In this document: positions 33,653 through 43,067 of the stretch, one piece after another | Layout: each line of letters opens with the position of its first letter | Position numbering within the stretch: the first letter of the stretch is position 1 | Assembly (NCBI RefSeq): GCF_003254745.1 | Contig: NZ_QKXH01000001.1 | Coordinates: 558,001-622,000 of the forward strand | Length of the DNA: 64,000 bases | Direction of reading: 5' to 3' | Origin: Flavobacterium aquariorum | Lineage (GTDB): Bacteria; Bacteroidota; Bacteroidia; Flavobacteriales; Flavobacteriaceae | Notes under the pieces: generated by a model | What the model saw: only the letters and a program-made list of their open reading frames with translations | What the model was told of the DNA's origin: nothing | Database searches by the model: none | Made by a program: the position numbers and the translations under genes

Positions 33653-35470
33653 ATGCGTTTACTAACTATATATATCATATTCCTTCTTATGCTGTTGCTT
33701 CCTATAGGAACAATGGCTCAGGATTCTTTGTATAAGAGCAAATCGATGCCAGCTTCTAAGATGAGTAGGGTAAGTAATGATTTAAAAAAGTCTTTGGAGG
33801 TAAATGACGAAGCTCAAATTGCTAAAAATTATGAACGGCTGGCAAATGAGTTTTTCAATAAAAGTGACAATACCAAAGCTGAAGAATATTTTAAAAAAGC
33901 GATCACAAGTTACACCAAATTAAAGCTTACGGATGATGTAACCCGCGTAACTAGGAGCCTCGCCAAAGTGCAGGAATCACAGAAAGATTATAAATCGGCG
34001 ATTAAGAGTTACGAAGTCGCAGGGGATATATCTGAGGATAAAAGTCTTGAAAAAATCAATGCCAATGATGCCAATCGCTTGCGTTCTGTGGCGAGCCCGG
34101 TGGTTCAGGAAGGATACGTAAATTCGAATATAGAGCTGCTCAAAAAAGAAAACAAGGAAGAAGAAGTATCGGCGGCGTATGTCCAAAAAGCTGAGAATTC
34201 TTTGAAACAAAAAAACAAGGAAGTTGCGATAGAAAGTTACAATCAGGCGCTCGCTTACGCAAAAGGAAAACCGGCAGCCATCATCAAAATCAACAATGAG
34301 ATTGCTAAGGTTTACGCTTCAGATAACCAGTTTGACAAGGCGATTGGGATCAATGAAAAGCTTTTGGCGGATGCCAAAACTAAACAGGATTTCAGTACTC
34401 AAATTAAGCAATTGCAGTCATTATCGGTTCTTTATTTCAAAAAAGAGGATCCGAATAAAGCCATCACTGCATTGAAGGAAGCATTTGCTTTGGCCCTGCA
34501 GAAAGGAAATTCTGCCGAAGCCAAAAAGTGTTTGATTTCGTTGACTCAGTATTACAATGGAAAAGGGAATAACAAGGAAAGTTTGGCTTTGTACAACCAA
34601 TTTCTTCAAAATTTTGAACAATTAGTGCAATCGGATACGACTTTGATTGACACAAAAGCGTTTCAGGTGAGCGAAGATAAAATTCGCCAATTGGAAAAGG
34701 AAAAATCTTTGAAAGACGAGTTAATCACCAAGACAAATACTTTCAATTACTTTCTTTTGGGTTCGATAGGATTGCTTTTATTGTTATTTCTGTGGATAGT
34801 AAAAACGCTTTTTTCGATTAAAACAAAGAACAAAGAAATCGCATTGCAGTCGTTGAGACGCGAAATGAATCCGCATTTTATTTTCAACAGTCTCAATAGC
34901 GTTAATCAGTTTATAGCCGAAAATAAAGAACGTGAAGCTAATAAATACTTGACTTCTTATTCGAATTTGATGCGAAATACGATGGAGAATTCCAACAAGG
35001 ATTTCATTACATTGGATAATGAATTGGAGCAATTGAAAAAGTATTTGGAATTGGAACACCTGCGTTTTCAGGATAAGTTTGATTTCAAGATAAGTGTTGA
35101 CGCAGAATTAGATCCCGAAAGAACGATGGTTCCCAATATGATTATTCAGCCTCACTTAGAGAATGCCATTTGGCACGGATTACGGTATTTGGATGCCAAA
35201 GGATTATTGCTATTGAACGTTCAGTTAGCGAATGCAAAAGTGGTGATTCGTATTGAAGATAATGGCATTGGTTTAACCAAAAGTCAAGAGCTTAAAACGA
35301 GCAATCAAAAAGCGCACGAATCGAGAGGAATGAGCAATACGAAAGAGCGGATTGGCCTGCTTAATGAATTGTACAAAAAGAATATAAGGTTTCAGATTTT
35401 TGAAAAAACGTTGCCAGAAACAGGAACTATAGTCGAAATTGTTTTTCCATTAATTGATAAAATAGCATGA
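33653..35470 (+). CDS. TPR-containing LytS-type sensor histidine kinase
   Basis: A 605-residue sensor. Residues 1-22 are a signal peptide; ~50-330 are TPR repeats lying in the periplasm (repeated A/E-x-x-Y/F-x-K-A helices); one transmembrane helix is at ~365-387 (FNYFLLGSIGLLLLLFLWIV); the cytoplasmic kinase follows with the His_kinase box LRREMNPHFIFNSLNSVNQF (phospho-acceptor His408) and an ATP-binding domain ending with NGIGL and SRGMSNTKERIGLLNELY. It senses something with its periplasmic TPR domain, unlike classical LytS with membrane sensing. The stop overlaps the next gene's start by ATGA, so the pair is co-translated. Confidence 0.93.
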   Translation: MRLLTIYIIFLLMLLLPIGTMAQDSLYKSKSMPASKMSRVSNDLKKSLEVNDEAQIAKNYERLANEFFNKSDNTKAEEYFKKAITSYTKLKLTDDVTRVTRSLAKVQESQKDYKSAIKSYEVAGDISEDKSLEKINANDANRLRSVASPVVQEGYVNSNIELLKKENKEEEVSAAYVQKAENSLKQKNKEVAIESYNQALAYAKGKPAAIIKINNEIAKVYASDNQFDKAIGINEKLLADAKTKQDFSTQIKQLQSLSVLYFKKEDPNKAITALKEAFALALQKGNSAEAKKCLISLTQYYNGKGNNKESLALYNQFLQNFEQLVQSDTTLIDTKAFQVSEDKIRQLEKEKSLKDELITKTNTFNYFLLGSIGLLLLLFLWIVKTLFSIKTKNKEIALQSLRREMNPHFIFNSLNSVNQFIAENKEREANKYLTSYSNLMRNTMENSNKDFITLDNELEQLKKYLELEHLRFQDKFDFKISVDAELDPERTMVPNMIIQPHLENAIWHGLRYLDAKGLLLLNVQLANAKVVIRIEDNGIGLTKSQELKTSNQKAHESRGMSNTKERIGLLNELYKKNIRFQIFEKTLPETGTIVEIVFPLIDKIA

Positions 35471-36213
35471 GTTTTCAAAGGATAAGAAGCGTAATTGTCG
35501 AAGATGAATTGGCTGCCCGGGAAGTACTCAAAAATTATTTGAGTAAATATTGTCCGCAAGTGGAGGTGATTGGCGAAGCCCAAAACATAAAAGAAGCTGT
35601 TCCGATGCTGCACGAGTTACAGCCACAGTTGGTTTTTCTGGATGTCGAAATGCCTTTTGGAAATGCTTTTGATGTGCTTGAAGCCTGTAAGGATTTGCAT
35701 TTTGAGACTATTTTTGTAACGGCTTTTTCGGAATATTCGCTGAAGGCCTTAAACCAAAGTGCTGCTTATTATTTGCTAAAACCCATTAGCATTGAAGAAT
35801 TAATTGTTGCGGTAAACAAAGTGCATCATCAAATCCTGAATCACGAGATTTTCAATAGAAATAAGATAATTGTTGCCAATTTTCAGGAACCCAAACCCGA
35901 AAAGCAACAGGTGATTTTACCAACTTTGGAAGGTTTTGAAGTGGTTAAAATGGAAGAAATCGTTCGTCTTCGCGGTAACGGTAATTTCACCGATTTGTAT
36001 CTCCATAACGGAAACAAGAAAATGGCGTGTCGTTTTTTAAAGCATTTTTCGGAAATCCTGCCTTTACCTTTTATCCGCGTTCATAAATCCCATATTATCA
36101 ATTTGAACTGCGTGAAATCATACAATAAAGGTGGTATTGTTACCTTGAATGATGGGGCAGAAATTGAAGTTTCACCAACATATAAAGAAGAATTTTTGAG
36201 GAATTTTAAATAG
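35467..36213 (+). CDS. LytTR-type response regulator
   Basis: A 248-residue partner of the upstream kinase. The receiver domain has phosphate-acceptor Asp59 (FLDVEMP) and the VEDE acid pocket; the C-terminal half is a LytTR DNA-binding domain (FIRVHKSHIINLNCVKSYNKGGIVTLNDG, YKEEFLRNF). It presumably activates a small set of genes from direct repeats upstream of their promoters; no target in the window is visible. Start overlaps the kinase stop by 4 bases; its stop is one base from the convergent gene's stop. Confidence 0.95.
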   Translation: MSFQRIRSVIVEDELAAREVLKNYLSKYCPQVEVIGEAQNIKEAVPMLHELQPQLVFLDVEMPFGNAFDVLEACKDLHFETIFVTAFSEYSLKALNQSAAYYLLKPISIEELIVAVNKVHHQILNHEIFNRNKIIVANFQEPKPEKQQVILPTLEGFEVVKMEEIVRLRGNGNFTDLYLHNGNKKMACRFLKHFSEILPLPFIRVHKSHIINLNCVKSYNKGGIVTLNDGAEIEVSPTYKEEFLRNFK

Positions 36214-36214
36214 T

Positions 36215-38176
36215 TTAAAAATCAAACTCTTCTTTTACCGCCGTTGAATCGATAACAGTTGTGTCTTTTACTTTGATGTTTAATAAAGAATGAGCACGCC
36301 CTGTAAGCGTTATAGGTGATGATAAACCAATCGTGTCGTCAGGAATCAATAAACCACGGCGAAACATTAGATTTCTTAAGAAAGTTTGTTGCTTGGTCGC
36401 ATAGGCTTTTTGCAAACCTTCCTGGTCAAATTGCCACATGAATTTCTTTGGTTTTGGGATTATTGTAGCCAGAAATAAGCATTCCTGTACATTCAAATCG
36501 GCTGGTCTTTTCTGGAAATAAAATTCGGCAGCTTCGCCAATTCCATATACATTTGGCCCCCATTCAATAATATTGAAATAAACCTCAAGCATACGCTGTT
36601 TACTTGTGATTCGGTTGTTTTCTATGATGTACACCAAAAGAATTTCTTCCAGTTTTCGGGACAGGGTTTTTTCTCTGGTAAGGAATACATTCTTTACCAA
36701 TTGCATGCTTATAGTGCTCGCGCCACGAGAGAATTTTTTGGTACGAATGTTTTTCAGAATCGACTGTTTGAAGGCCTCGTTTATAAATCCGTGATGCGAC
36801 ATAAAAGAAGGATCTTCGGAAGTTAAAACACATTTTTGCAAGTAAGGCGAAATTTGTTCCAAAGGAGTGTAATACGGATTGCTTGGGCCTACAAAGATTG
36901 CACGTTGTGGAACGCCATTGTCAATGGCTCGATAGGTAAATTCTCCGTTTAATTTGGCTAAGTCTATATTCCCGTACTTGGTTATGTTTAGATTCTGTTT
37001 GTTTATGTTACTTTTAAATACAATGGTATTCGGTTTGTTTTTGTTGAACATGAAATCCAATTTATAATCAAAATCTCCAGTGGCTTCCATTCCTTGAAAA
37101 TGAGTAAACAATCCATCTGGAAGTGAGGTAATAAAATCCTGCGCTTTCATTTTTGGAATAGCCACCTTTAGTTTATAAACCGTATCTTCTTCGGTATTAT
37201 AGGAAAGGTAAGGATGCAGTTTGATTTTGTTGAATTGAAAAGTTGAACTGCTGTCTATTGAGATAAAATCTGAGCCCAATAAGAAGCGATAATCAAATCT
37301 GGCATTTTTGATGTTTACATCTTTATTGGCAATTCGTTTATGGTTCATTTTCAGGTTTGTAATAGAAGTATAACCATCCAAGTGTAATTCACCTCCACTC
37401 ATATCAATATTTTGAACATTGAATCGAATGGAGTCAAAGCTGGCTTTTAGATTGTAACGTTCATCAAAATAAGGGACTTTGATAGCTCCTGTATCAATAT
37501 TGAAAAAGTGTAAATCTCCTCTTTTGTTTCTAGGATCTGCTATTCCGTTGATTCTCCAACGTTGCGCAAAAGTGTTGGTTTGCACCGCGATAGACGATTC
37601 TAATTTGGTTTGATATAAAGTTAGTTTTTTGAAGTTTACCGTTGCCTTTTTGCCATTGTCGTCCAGTTTGAATACCAAGTTTTCGAGAGTCATATCCGTT
37701 GGGACCAAATTGAGTATTTTAGAGATAATGCGATAGGCAAATTCGGCATAATCTCTTTTTTTAGTAGATTTCGGTTCGTTTTTGTCTTTTTTGAGGAAAG
37801 CACCAAAGTTTTTGATTTTCCCTTTTTTGGTTAACTGAACATAACCATTTTTTATTTCTAATGTGCCCAATTGTACATCACCTATCAATAATCGCCATAA
37901 ATTGACGCTGGTTTTTATTTTTTGAATTTTAAAAATAGTGTCCCGGTTTTTTGGAGCCAAGGTGATTTCGTCCAATACAATTCCGGACACACCGTCAAAA
38001 GAAGCTTTTTTGATAGCAAACTCACTATTGTATTCCAGTTTCATAGTTGTTGAAACTTTGTCGATTGCTTGATCCAAAAGTTCGTTTCTAAACACAAGAA
38101 AGCCTATTAGGAGTACAGCAATAACGATTCCTAGTATTTTGGAAGCTAATAGTAACTTTTGTTTGTTAGTTCTCAT
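36215..38176 (-). CDS. AsmA-like / GT51 peptidoglycan glycosyltransferase fusion
   Basis: Starting at the Met at 38174-38176 (the ORF from 38239 would overlap radA), the protein is 653 residues. Residues ~8-30 are a membrane anchor. Residues ~45-420 resemble AsmA-like beta-rich periplasmic proteins (LEIKNGYVQLTKKGKI, LVFKLDDNGKKATVNFKKL, GELHLDGYTSI, TGDFDYKLDFMF). The C-terminal ~220 residues are a GT51 domain with the catalytic Glu454 (EDPSFMSHHGF), RGASTISMQL at 484-493 and second Glu531 (RMLEVYFNIIEWGPNVYGI). It should polymerise lipid II but lacks a transpeptidase domain. It follows radA by 37 bases. Confidence 0.88.
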   Translation of the reverse strand: MRTNKQKLLLASKILGIVIAVLLIGFLVFRNELLDQAIDKVSTTMKLEYNSEFAIKKASFDGVSGIVLDEITLAPKNRDTIFKIQKIKTSVNLWRLLIGDVQLGTLEIKNGYVQLTKKGKIKNFGAFLKKDKNEPKSTKKRDYAEFAYRIISKILNLVPTDMTLENLVFKLDDNGKKATVNFKKLTLYQTKLESSIAVQTNTFAQRWRINGIADPRNKRGDLHFFNIDTGAIKVPYFDERYNLKASFDSIRFNVQNIDMSGGELHLDGYTSITNLKMNHKRIANKDVNIKNARFDYRFLLGSDFISIDSSSTFQFNKIKLHPYLSYNTEEDTVYKLKVAIPKMKAQDFITSLPDGLFTHFQGMEATGDFDYKLDFMFNKNKPNTIVFKSNINKQNLNITKYGNIDLAKLNGEFTYRAIDNGVPQRAIFVGPSNPYYTPLEQISPYLQKCVLTSEDPSFMSHHGFINEAFKQSILKNIRTKKFSRGASTISMQLVKNVFLTREKTLSRKLEEILLVYIIENNRITSKQRMLEVYFNIIEWGPNVYGIGEAAEFYFQKRPADLNVQECLFLATIIPKPKKFMWQFDQEGLQKAYATKQQTFLRNLMFRRGLLIPDDTIGLSSPITLTGRAHSLLNIKVKDTTVIDSTAVKEEFDF

Positions 38177-38213
38177 GTTTAAAATGGAAAAGAAGTCTTT
38201 TTTAAATAGTGTT

Positions 38214-39575
38214 TTACCCGAACAACTCGCTGGCAACATCTTCGATTTTGGCTACCAATTGAATTTTTATTCCCGTATTTTTTAAGGCGATTTTATTGTA
38301 TTTGGATACAAAAATAGTCGAAAATCCCAATTTTTCTGCCTCTTGTATGCGTTGATCCACACGGTTCACTGGGCGAATTTCACCCGAAAGGCCAACTTCG
38401 CCAGCAAAACAAAAATCTTTGTTGACTGGGATGTCTTCATTTGACGATAAAATGGCGGCCACAACAGCTAAATCTATGGCTGGATCATCCACCGAAATTC
38501 CTCCTGTTACGTTCAGGAAAACGTCTTTGGCACCAAGCCTAAAACCGGCCCTTTTTTCCAAAACGGCCAAAATCATATTCAGCCTTTTGGCGTTGTAACC
38601 TGTGGTGCTCCTTTGCGGGGTTCCATAAACTGCGGTACTTACCAACGATTGTATTTCAATCATTAAGGGGCGCATACCTTCGAGTGTAGTGGCAATTGCC
38701 GTTCCTGATAATTCTTCGTCTTTGTGTGAAATCAATATTTCGGATGGATTGGATACTTCTCGCAATCCGCTGCCCAGCATTTCGTAAATACCAATTTCCG
38801 CAGTTGATCCAAAACGGTTTTTCAACGAACGCAAAATGCGATAAACGTGATTACGATCGCCTTCAAATTGCAACACGGTATCAACCATGTGTTCCAATAT
38901 TTTTGGACCAGCTATTGTTCCGTCTTTGGTAATGTGGCCAATTAAGATGACAGGAATATTAGTTTCTTTTGCAAATTTGATTAGTTCTGCAGTAGTTTCC
39001 CGAATTTGCGAAATACTTCCTGCGGTTGATTCAATATAATCGGTATGTAAAGTCTGAATTGAATCGATTATTACAATTTCGGGTTGAATAGCTTCAATCT
39101 GTTTGAAAATATTCTGTGTTTTGGTTTCGGTAAGAATATAACAATTGTCTCCGTTTGGAGTGATGCGCTCGGCACGCATCTTAATTTGTTTTTGGCTTTC
39201 TTCACCCGAAACGTATAAAGTTTTGTAAGGTAATTTTAATGAAATCTGAAGTAACAGTGTGCTTTTTCCAATTCCGGGTTCACCTCCTAAAAGAATCAAA
39301 GAACCAGGGACAATTCCGCCTCCTAAGACTCTGTTCAGCTCGTTGTCAGTTGTGTCGAGACGAATTTCTTCGGCACTGTCAATTTCGTTAATTCGTAACG
39401 GTTTTGGTGCTTTACTGGTGGTAGATGATTCACTTTTCCAAGCAACTTTTTCCTGCTTTTGTATAATTTCCTCGGCAATAGTATTCCATTCTTTACAAGA
39501 ATTGCACTGTCCTTGCCATTTGGCATATTGCGCACCACAATTCTGGCAAAAAAAAGTTGTTTTTACTTTGGTCAT
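38214..39575 (-). CDS. radA: DNA repair protein RadA
   Basis: A 453-residue RecA-like protein processing recombination intermediates. It has the four-Cys zinc finger (Cys10, Cys13, Cys24, Cys27), the Walker A loop GGEPGIGKSTLL, the RadA-specific KNRFG motif (SLKNRFGS) and a C-terminal Lon-protease-like domain (VNVTGGISVDDPAIDLAVVAAIL). All core motifs are intact. Two bases separate its start from the preceding gene's stop, so it belongs to an operon with the esterase-fold protein and the GT51 fusion. Confidence 0.96.
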   Translation of the reverse strand: MTKVKTTFFCQNCGAQYAKWQGQCNSCKEWNTIAEEIIQKQEKVAWKSESSTTSKAPKPLRINEIDSAEEIRLDTTDNELNRVLGGGIVPGSLILLGGEPGIGKSTLLLQISLKLPYKTLYVSGEESQKQIKMRAERITPNGDNCYILTETKTQNIFKQIEAIQPEIVIIDSIQTLHTDYIESTAGSISQIRETTAELIKFAKETNIPVILIGHITKDGTIAGPKILEHMVDTVLQFEGDRNHVYRILRSLKNRFGSTAEIGIYEMLGSGLREVSNPSEILISHKDEELSGTAIATTLEGMRPLMIEIQSLVSTAVYGTPQRSTTGYNAKRLNMILAVLEKRAGFRLGAKDVFLNVTGGISVDDPAIDLAVVAAILSSNEDIPVNKDFCFAGEVGLSGEIRPVNRVDQRIQEAEKLGFSTIFVSKYNKIALKNTGIKIQLVAKIEDVASELFG

Positions 39576-39577
39576 TA

Positions 39578-40834
39578 TTATTGTTTTTTTTCTTCTGAAA
39601 CAGGGATGTCAGATGCGGGAGTTTCTTCAATTACTTCCTGTTTTGCTTCAACATCTTGGCCTACTTTTCCTTTTATTTTTGGTTTTTTAGCAAAAGTTTT
39701 TTTCAATTCTTCGGCTTTGGCAAACATCATGTCTTTGGTTAGATCGGCAATTTCTTCTTTGTTGAATCCCGACATATAATAGCGCACGGCTCTTGGATTA
39801 TCTCCTTTTTTTTCAAACATGGTAGCTAATTCATAATCTCCCAGCATGCTTTTTGGATAACTTTTATCGGCAAGAATCGCTAAAGCATCCAATTCATTAT
39901 AGTCTTTGTTTTCTATGATAGCTGCTTCTATCGCCTTGAAATCGGTGATTCGAATTGGGTTTTTTATACCAAATGAATTTTCAATGAGATCATACTTATT
40001 TTTCAAGTAATCAACATAGCCTTCTTTGAGAGTAACTATTTTTGTGTCATATTCTAGTACGGAAATAGGTTGAGCCGCTGCAAAAATTTGATATAAAGCT
40101 GTTGGGATAGAATGTAAAACTAGAGAGTAATGAGACACATCATTAAAATTTTCAAACTTGTAATTCAAATTTGGATTTTTGATGGCTTGAGTTTTGGAAT
40201 CAAATTTTTTGATTCTTTCTTGCATTTTTTTATTGTCACCATCTGCAGTGGACAGATAGTAAAAAATAGGTTGTTTTATAGAGGTTAGTAAATCCGGTAA
40301 TTCATCTTCCATATTTACTGGTAGCTCGGGGCTTAAACAAATATAAGCATTGAATAATGGGTTGTCTTTATATAGAAAGAAATTTGAAAAAGCAGCGGTT
40401 ATATCGTGCCCCGCGATGATTTTAAAATTGGTAGTTCTATAGTCATGCTGTATGAATGGAATTAACTCCAGAGATATAAAATCGAAGAAATCAACACTTT
40501 TACCATCTGGCATTCCTGTTACTTCGTCCAAACCACAATCAATTGACCTTTTGTTGTTTTGACCTTGGCTTATTCCTACAACAATTACTTCGGGTAAATC
40601 ATCCCAATGAGCCCCATAGTTTAAAGTGCCCAAAAACGGGTTTAGTAGATAGTCGCCATCCATTAAAATTAATAGAGGATATCTTTTGGTTGGATTTTTT
40701 TCATAAGAAGCTGGTAAAGAAACATAAAGTTCTCTTTTTTCTTGAAGTTTTCCGGAATCTAAGTGAATGATTTTTATTTGTGAGTAACCAGAAATCGAAA
40801 AAAAGGCCAGCAATACTATAAATAAATGTTTCAT
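39578..40834 (-). CDS. Alpha/beta hydrolase-fold esterase-like protein without nucleophile Ser
   Basis: A 418-residue exported protein (signal KHLFIVLLAFFSISGYSQ). The core (ELYVSLPASYEKNPTKRYPLLILMDGD, VIVVGISQG) resembles Fes/IroE-type esterases. At the expected nucleophile elbow the usual GxSxG is replaced by GHDIT (IIAGHDITAAFSNFF), so an Asp occupies the Ser position, and no other GxSxG is seen. The C-terminal ~150 residues contain helical TPR-like sequence and a Pro/Glu-rich tail. It heads the operon with radA and the GT51 fusion. It may be a non-enzymatic binder or use Asp chemistry; the role is unknown. Confidence 0.75.
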   Translation of the reverse strand: MKHLFIVLLAFFSISGYSQIKIIHLDSGKLQEKRELYVSLPASYEKNPTKRYPLLILMDGDYLLNPFLGTLNYGAHWDDLPEVIVVGISQGQNNKRSIDCGLDEVTGMPDGKSVDFFDFISLELIPFIQHDYRTTNFKIIAGHDITAAFSNFFLYKDNPLFNAYICLSPELPVNMEDELPDLLTSIKQPIFYYLSTADGDNKKMQERIKKFDSKTQAIKNPNLNYKFENFNDVSHYSLVLHSIPTALYQIFAAAQPISVLEYDTKIVTLKEGYVDYLKNKYDLIENSFGIKNPIRITDFKAIEAAIIENKDYNELDALAILADKSYPKSMLGDYELATMFEKKGDNPRAVRYYMSGFNKEEIADLTKDMMFAKAEELKKTFAKKPKIKGKVGQDVEAKQEVIEETPASDIPVSEEKKQ

Positions 40835-40924
40835 ATAATAATGGGGGTTGGTTATTTATGATAAATAGATTAGCAATATAAACAATTATTTTATGTATTC
40901 ACAAAGTAGGAATGAACATACCTA

Positions 40925-41275
40925 TTATGTCAAAGAATTGTCTTTTTCATTTGGAAAAACAATCCAGGGCTTAAATGTTTTGGCTTCCTCAAATTCCAGA
41001 GTGGCATATGAAATGATTATGATGATGTCATCTTTTTGTACTTTTCGTGCTGCTGGCCCATTTAGGGTAATTATTCCAGAATTTTTTTCGCCAACTATGG
41101 CATAAGTATCAAAACGTTCTCCATTGTTTATGTTAACAATGGATACTTTTTCACCCTCTATTATGTTTGCTGCTTCTAATAATGCTTCGTCTATAGTAAT
41201 GCTTCCGATGTAATTTAGGTCGGCTCCTGTGACTCTTACCCGGTGAATTTTTGATTTAACAACTTGAATGTGCAT
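40925..41275 (-). CDS. panD: Aspartate 1-decarboxylase
   Basis: A 116-residue proenzyme making beta-alanine for pantothenate and coenzyme A. The self-cleavage site Gly24-Ser25 (NYIGSITID) is intact, producing the pyruvoyl group, and the N-terminal Lys ([11 protein letters not shown]) and Tyr (YATLE) regions are normal. Stop codon of panC is 8 bases before its start, so the two are an operon. Confidence 0.97.
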   Translation of the reverse strand: MHIQVVKSKIHRVRVTGADLNYIGSITIDEALLEAANIIEGEKVSIVNINNGERFDTYAIVGEKNSGIITLNGPAARKVQKDDIIIIISYATLEFEEAKTFKPWIVFPNEKDNSLT

Positions 41276-41283
41276 GGTATTTT

Positions 41284-42132
41284 TTAATTTAATGATATGG
41301 TATCTATTAATCTGATGTTGTTGACAAATACAGCTATGAATGCTCTGTATTTTTTGTTTTTACTTTTTCGTTTGCAAGTCGTAAGTGTTTTTTCATCTGC
41401 AATTTCAAAGTATTCTAAAGTAAATATTTTATTTTTTTTGAATTGATTTTTAACCCATTGGGTAGTTTTTTCTGCACTGTTATTTGAGAATTTTGCTTTG
41501 GCTCCGTTTAGTATTTTATAGATGATTCCAGCTTCTTCTCTTTCGTGCAAAGTTAAGCGTTCATTTCGAGAACTCATAGCTAAGTTGTTGATTTCTCTAT
41601 GAATAGGGCAGACAACAATTGTTACCTGTAAGTGGTTTTTTTCAACCATCTTTTTGATTATTTGTACTTGCTGAAAATCTTTTTCACCAAAATATGCTCT
41701 GGTTGGTTTTACGATTTCAAAAAGACGTTTTACGATAGTTCCCACGCCGTCGAAGTGTCCTGGTCTAAACTTCCCTTCCATTTTATTTTCCAGTCCGTCA
41801 AAATCGAAAGGTTGTGATAGGGTTTTTCCTTCATACATGTCGTGAACTGTTGGAGCAAAAGCGATAATGTTTGGATTGATGTTGGAGATTTTTATTATAT
41901 CAGCATCCAAAGTACGAGGATATTTTTCCAAGTCTTCAGGATTGTTAAATTGCGTCGGATTTACAAAAATACTAACAACAGTTATGTCATTTTCCTTAGT
42001 AGATTGTAGCATTAAAGACTGATGTCCCTCATGCAAAGCACCCATTGTCGGAACAAACCCAATTGAAGAATTTGTAGTCTTTAATGTGGATAGATAGTCC
42101 ATTAAAGCCGCTTTTCCATAGAAAATTTGCAT
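41284..42132 (-). CDS. panC: Pantoate--beta-alanine ligase
   Basis: A 282-residue nucleotidyltransferase-fold enzyme that joins pantoate and beta-alanine using ATP. Hallmarks are [38 protein letters not shown], and the [15 protein letters not shown] segment. It precedes panD and is divergent from the glycogen-synthase-like gene, with the promoters back to back in the 107-base gap. Confidence 0.97.
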   Translation of the reverse strand: MQIFYGKAALMDYLSTLKTTNSSIGFVPTMGALHEGHQSLMLQSTKENDITVVSIFVNPTQFNNPEDLEKYPRTLDADIIKISNINPNIIAFAPTVHDMYEGKTLSQPFDFDGLENKMEGKFRPGHFDGVGTIVKRLFEIVKPTRAYFGEKDFQQVQIIKKMVEKNHLQVTIVVCPIHREINNLAMSSRNERLTLHEREEAGIIYKILNGAKAKFSNNSAEKTTQWVKNQFKKNKIFTLEYFEIADEKTLTTCKRKSKNKKYRAFIAVFVNNIRLIDTISLN

Positions 42133-42155
42133 GGCAGTTTTGTTTAAATTAGGTG

Positions 42156-42163
42156 CAAACTTA
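42156..42163 (-). promoter_or_regulatory. Predicted -7 box for panC-panD
   Basis: The minus strand reads TAAGTTTG, exact TAnnTTTG, 23 bases before the panC start. It faces the plus-strand box at 42195-42202. Confidence 0.5.
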
Positions 42164-42194
42164 ATATTTTAGTCCATAACTGCATAAAATTTTG

Positions 42195-42202
42195 TAATTT
42201 TG
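42195..42202 (+). promoter_or_regulatory. Predicted -7 box for the glycogen-synthase-like/DUF4270/glmS genes
   Basis: TAATTTTG, exact TAnnTTTG, 37 bases before the ATG at 42240. Together with the opposite box it makes a compact divergent promoter. Confidence 0.5.
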
Positions 42203-42239
42203 CGTGGTTTTTATTGCCAATAATTAATCAATTTATACT

Positions 42240-43046
42240 ATGAAAGATAAGAGGATATTATACGTATCATCTGAAGTTGTACCTTATCTCGCTGAAAATG
42301 AGGTTTCATTAATGTCTTATGACGTACCAAAAATGATTAATGATCAAGGAGGGCAAATTAGAATTTTTATGCCAAGGTATGGAAATATCAACGAAAGAAG
42401 ACATCAATTACATGAAGTAATTCGATTGTCTGGAATGAATTTGGTGGTGAACGATTTGGACATGCCCTTAATTATAAAAGTAGCTTCTATTCCAAAAGAA
42501 AGAATACAGGTTTATTTTATCGATAATGAAGAGTATTTTAAAAGAAAAGCGACTTTTGCCGACGAGGAGGGAGTTATGTATCCGGATAACGATGAGCGCG
42601 CTATCTTTTTTGCCAAAGGTGTTGTAGAAACCGTTAAGAAATTGAATTGGGTGCCGGATATTATTCACGTACACGGGTGGATGGCTGCCATGTTGCCGGT
42701 TTATATGAAACATTATTATAAAAATGAAGCATTGTTTTCTGATACTAAAATAGTTACTTCTGTCTATAGCCAGTCTTTTGATGGGACATTAGATGTTGGA
42801 ATGATCAACAAAGTAAGATTTGACGGTATTCCTTATGAAGCAATTTCCGAACTGGAAGTGCCAAATTATGAAAATATTATAAAAACTACTATTCGTAATT
42901 CTGATGCGGTTATTATTGCCTCAGAAGGACTCTCTCCAAGTTTAACAAAATTTATAGAATCTTCAAATAAACCTTTTCTACCTTTGAAACATAAAGAAGA
43001 ATTCGCAGTGGCTTATACGGAATTCTATAATAATATGTTATTATAA
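42240..43046 (+). CDS. Glycogen/starch synthase-like protein, N-terminal domain only
   Basis: A 268-residue protein matching the N-terminal half of GT5 glycogen synthases: ILYVSSEVVPYLAEN, YDVPKMINDQGGQIRIFMPRYG, and the domain's IIHVHGWMAAMLPVYMKHYY. It ends where the C-terminal Rossmann domain would begin, so half the enzyme is absent, and the usual KxGGL substrate loop reads LAENEVSL. It is therefore unlikely to make glycogen by itself. The family is kept as this short form in many Flavobacteria, between pan and DUF4270/glmS genes, which suggests a conserved non-catalytic or regulatory role. Confidence 0.85.
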   Translation: MKDKRILYVSSEVVPYLAENEVSLMSYDVPKMINDQGGQIRIFMPRYGNINERRHQLHEVIRLSGMNLVVNDLDMPLIIKVASIPKERIQVYFIDNEEYFKRKATFADEEGVMYPDNDERAIFFAKGVVETVKKLNWVPDIIHVHGWMAAMLPVYMKHYYKNEALFSDTKIVTSVYSQSFDGTLDVGMINKVRFDGIPYEAISELEVPNYENIIKTTIRNSDAVIIASEGLSPSLTKFIESSNKPFLPLKHKEEFAVAYTEFYNNMLL

Positions 43047-43067
43047 ATCAATTTTTTACGAATAAAT

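Noticed and set aside
38177..38239. Longer N-terminus of the AsmA/GT51 fusion
   Set aside because: It overlaps the end of radA and adds no signal; the Met at 38176 leads directly into the membrane anchor.
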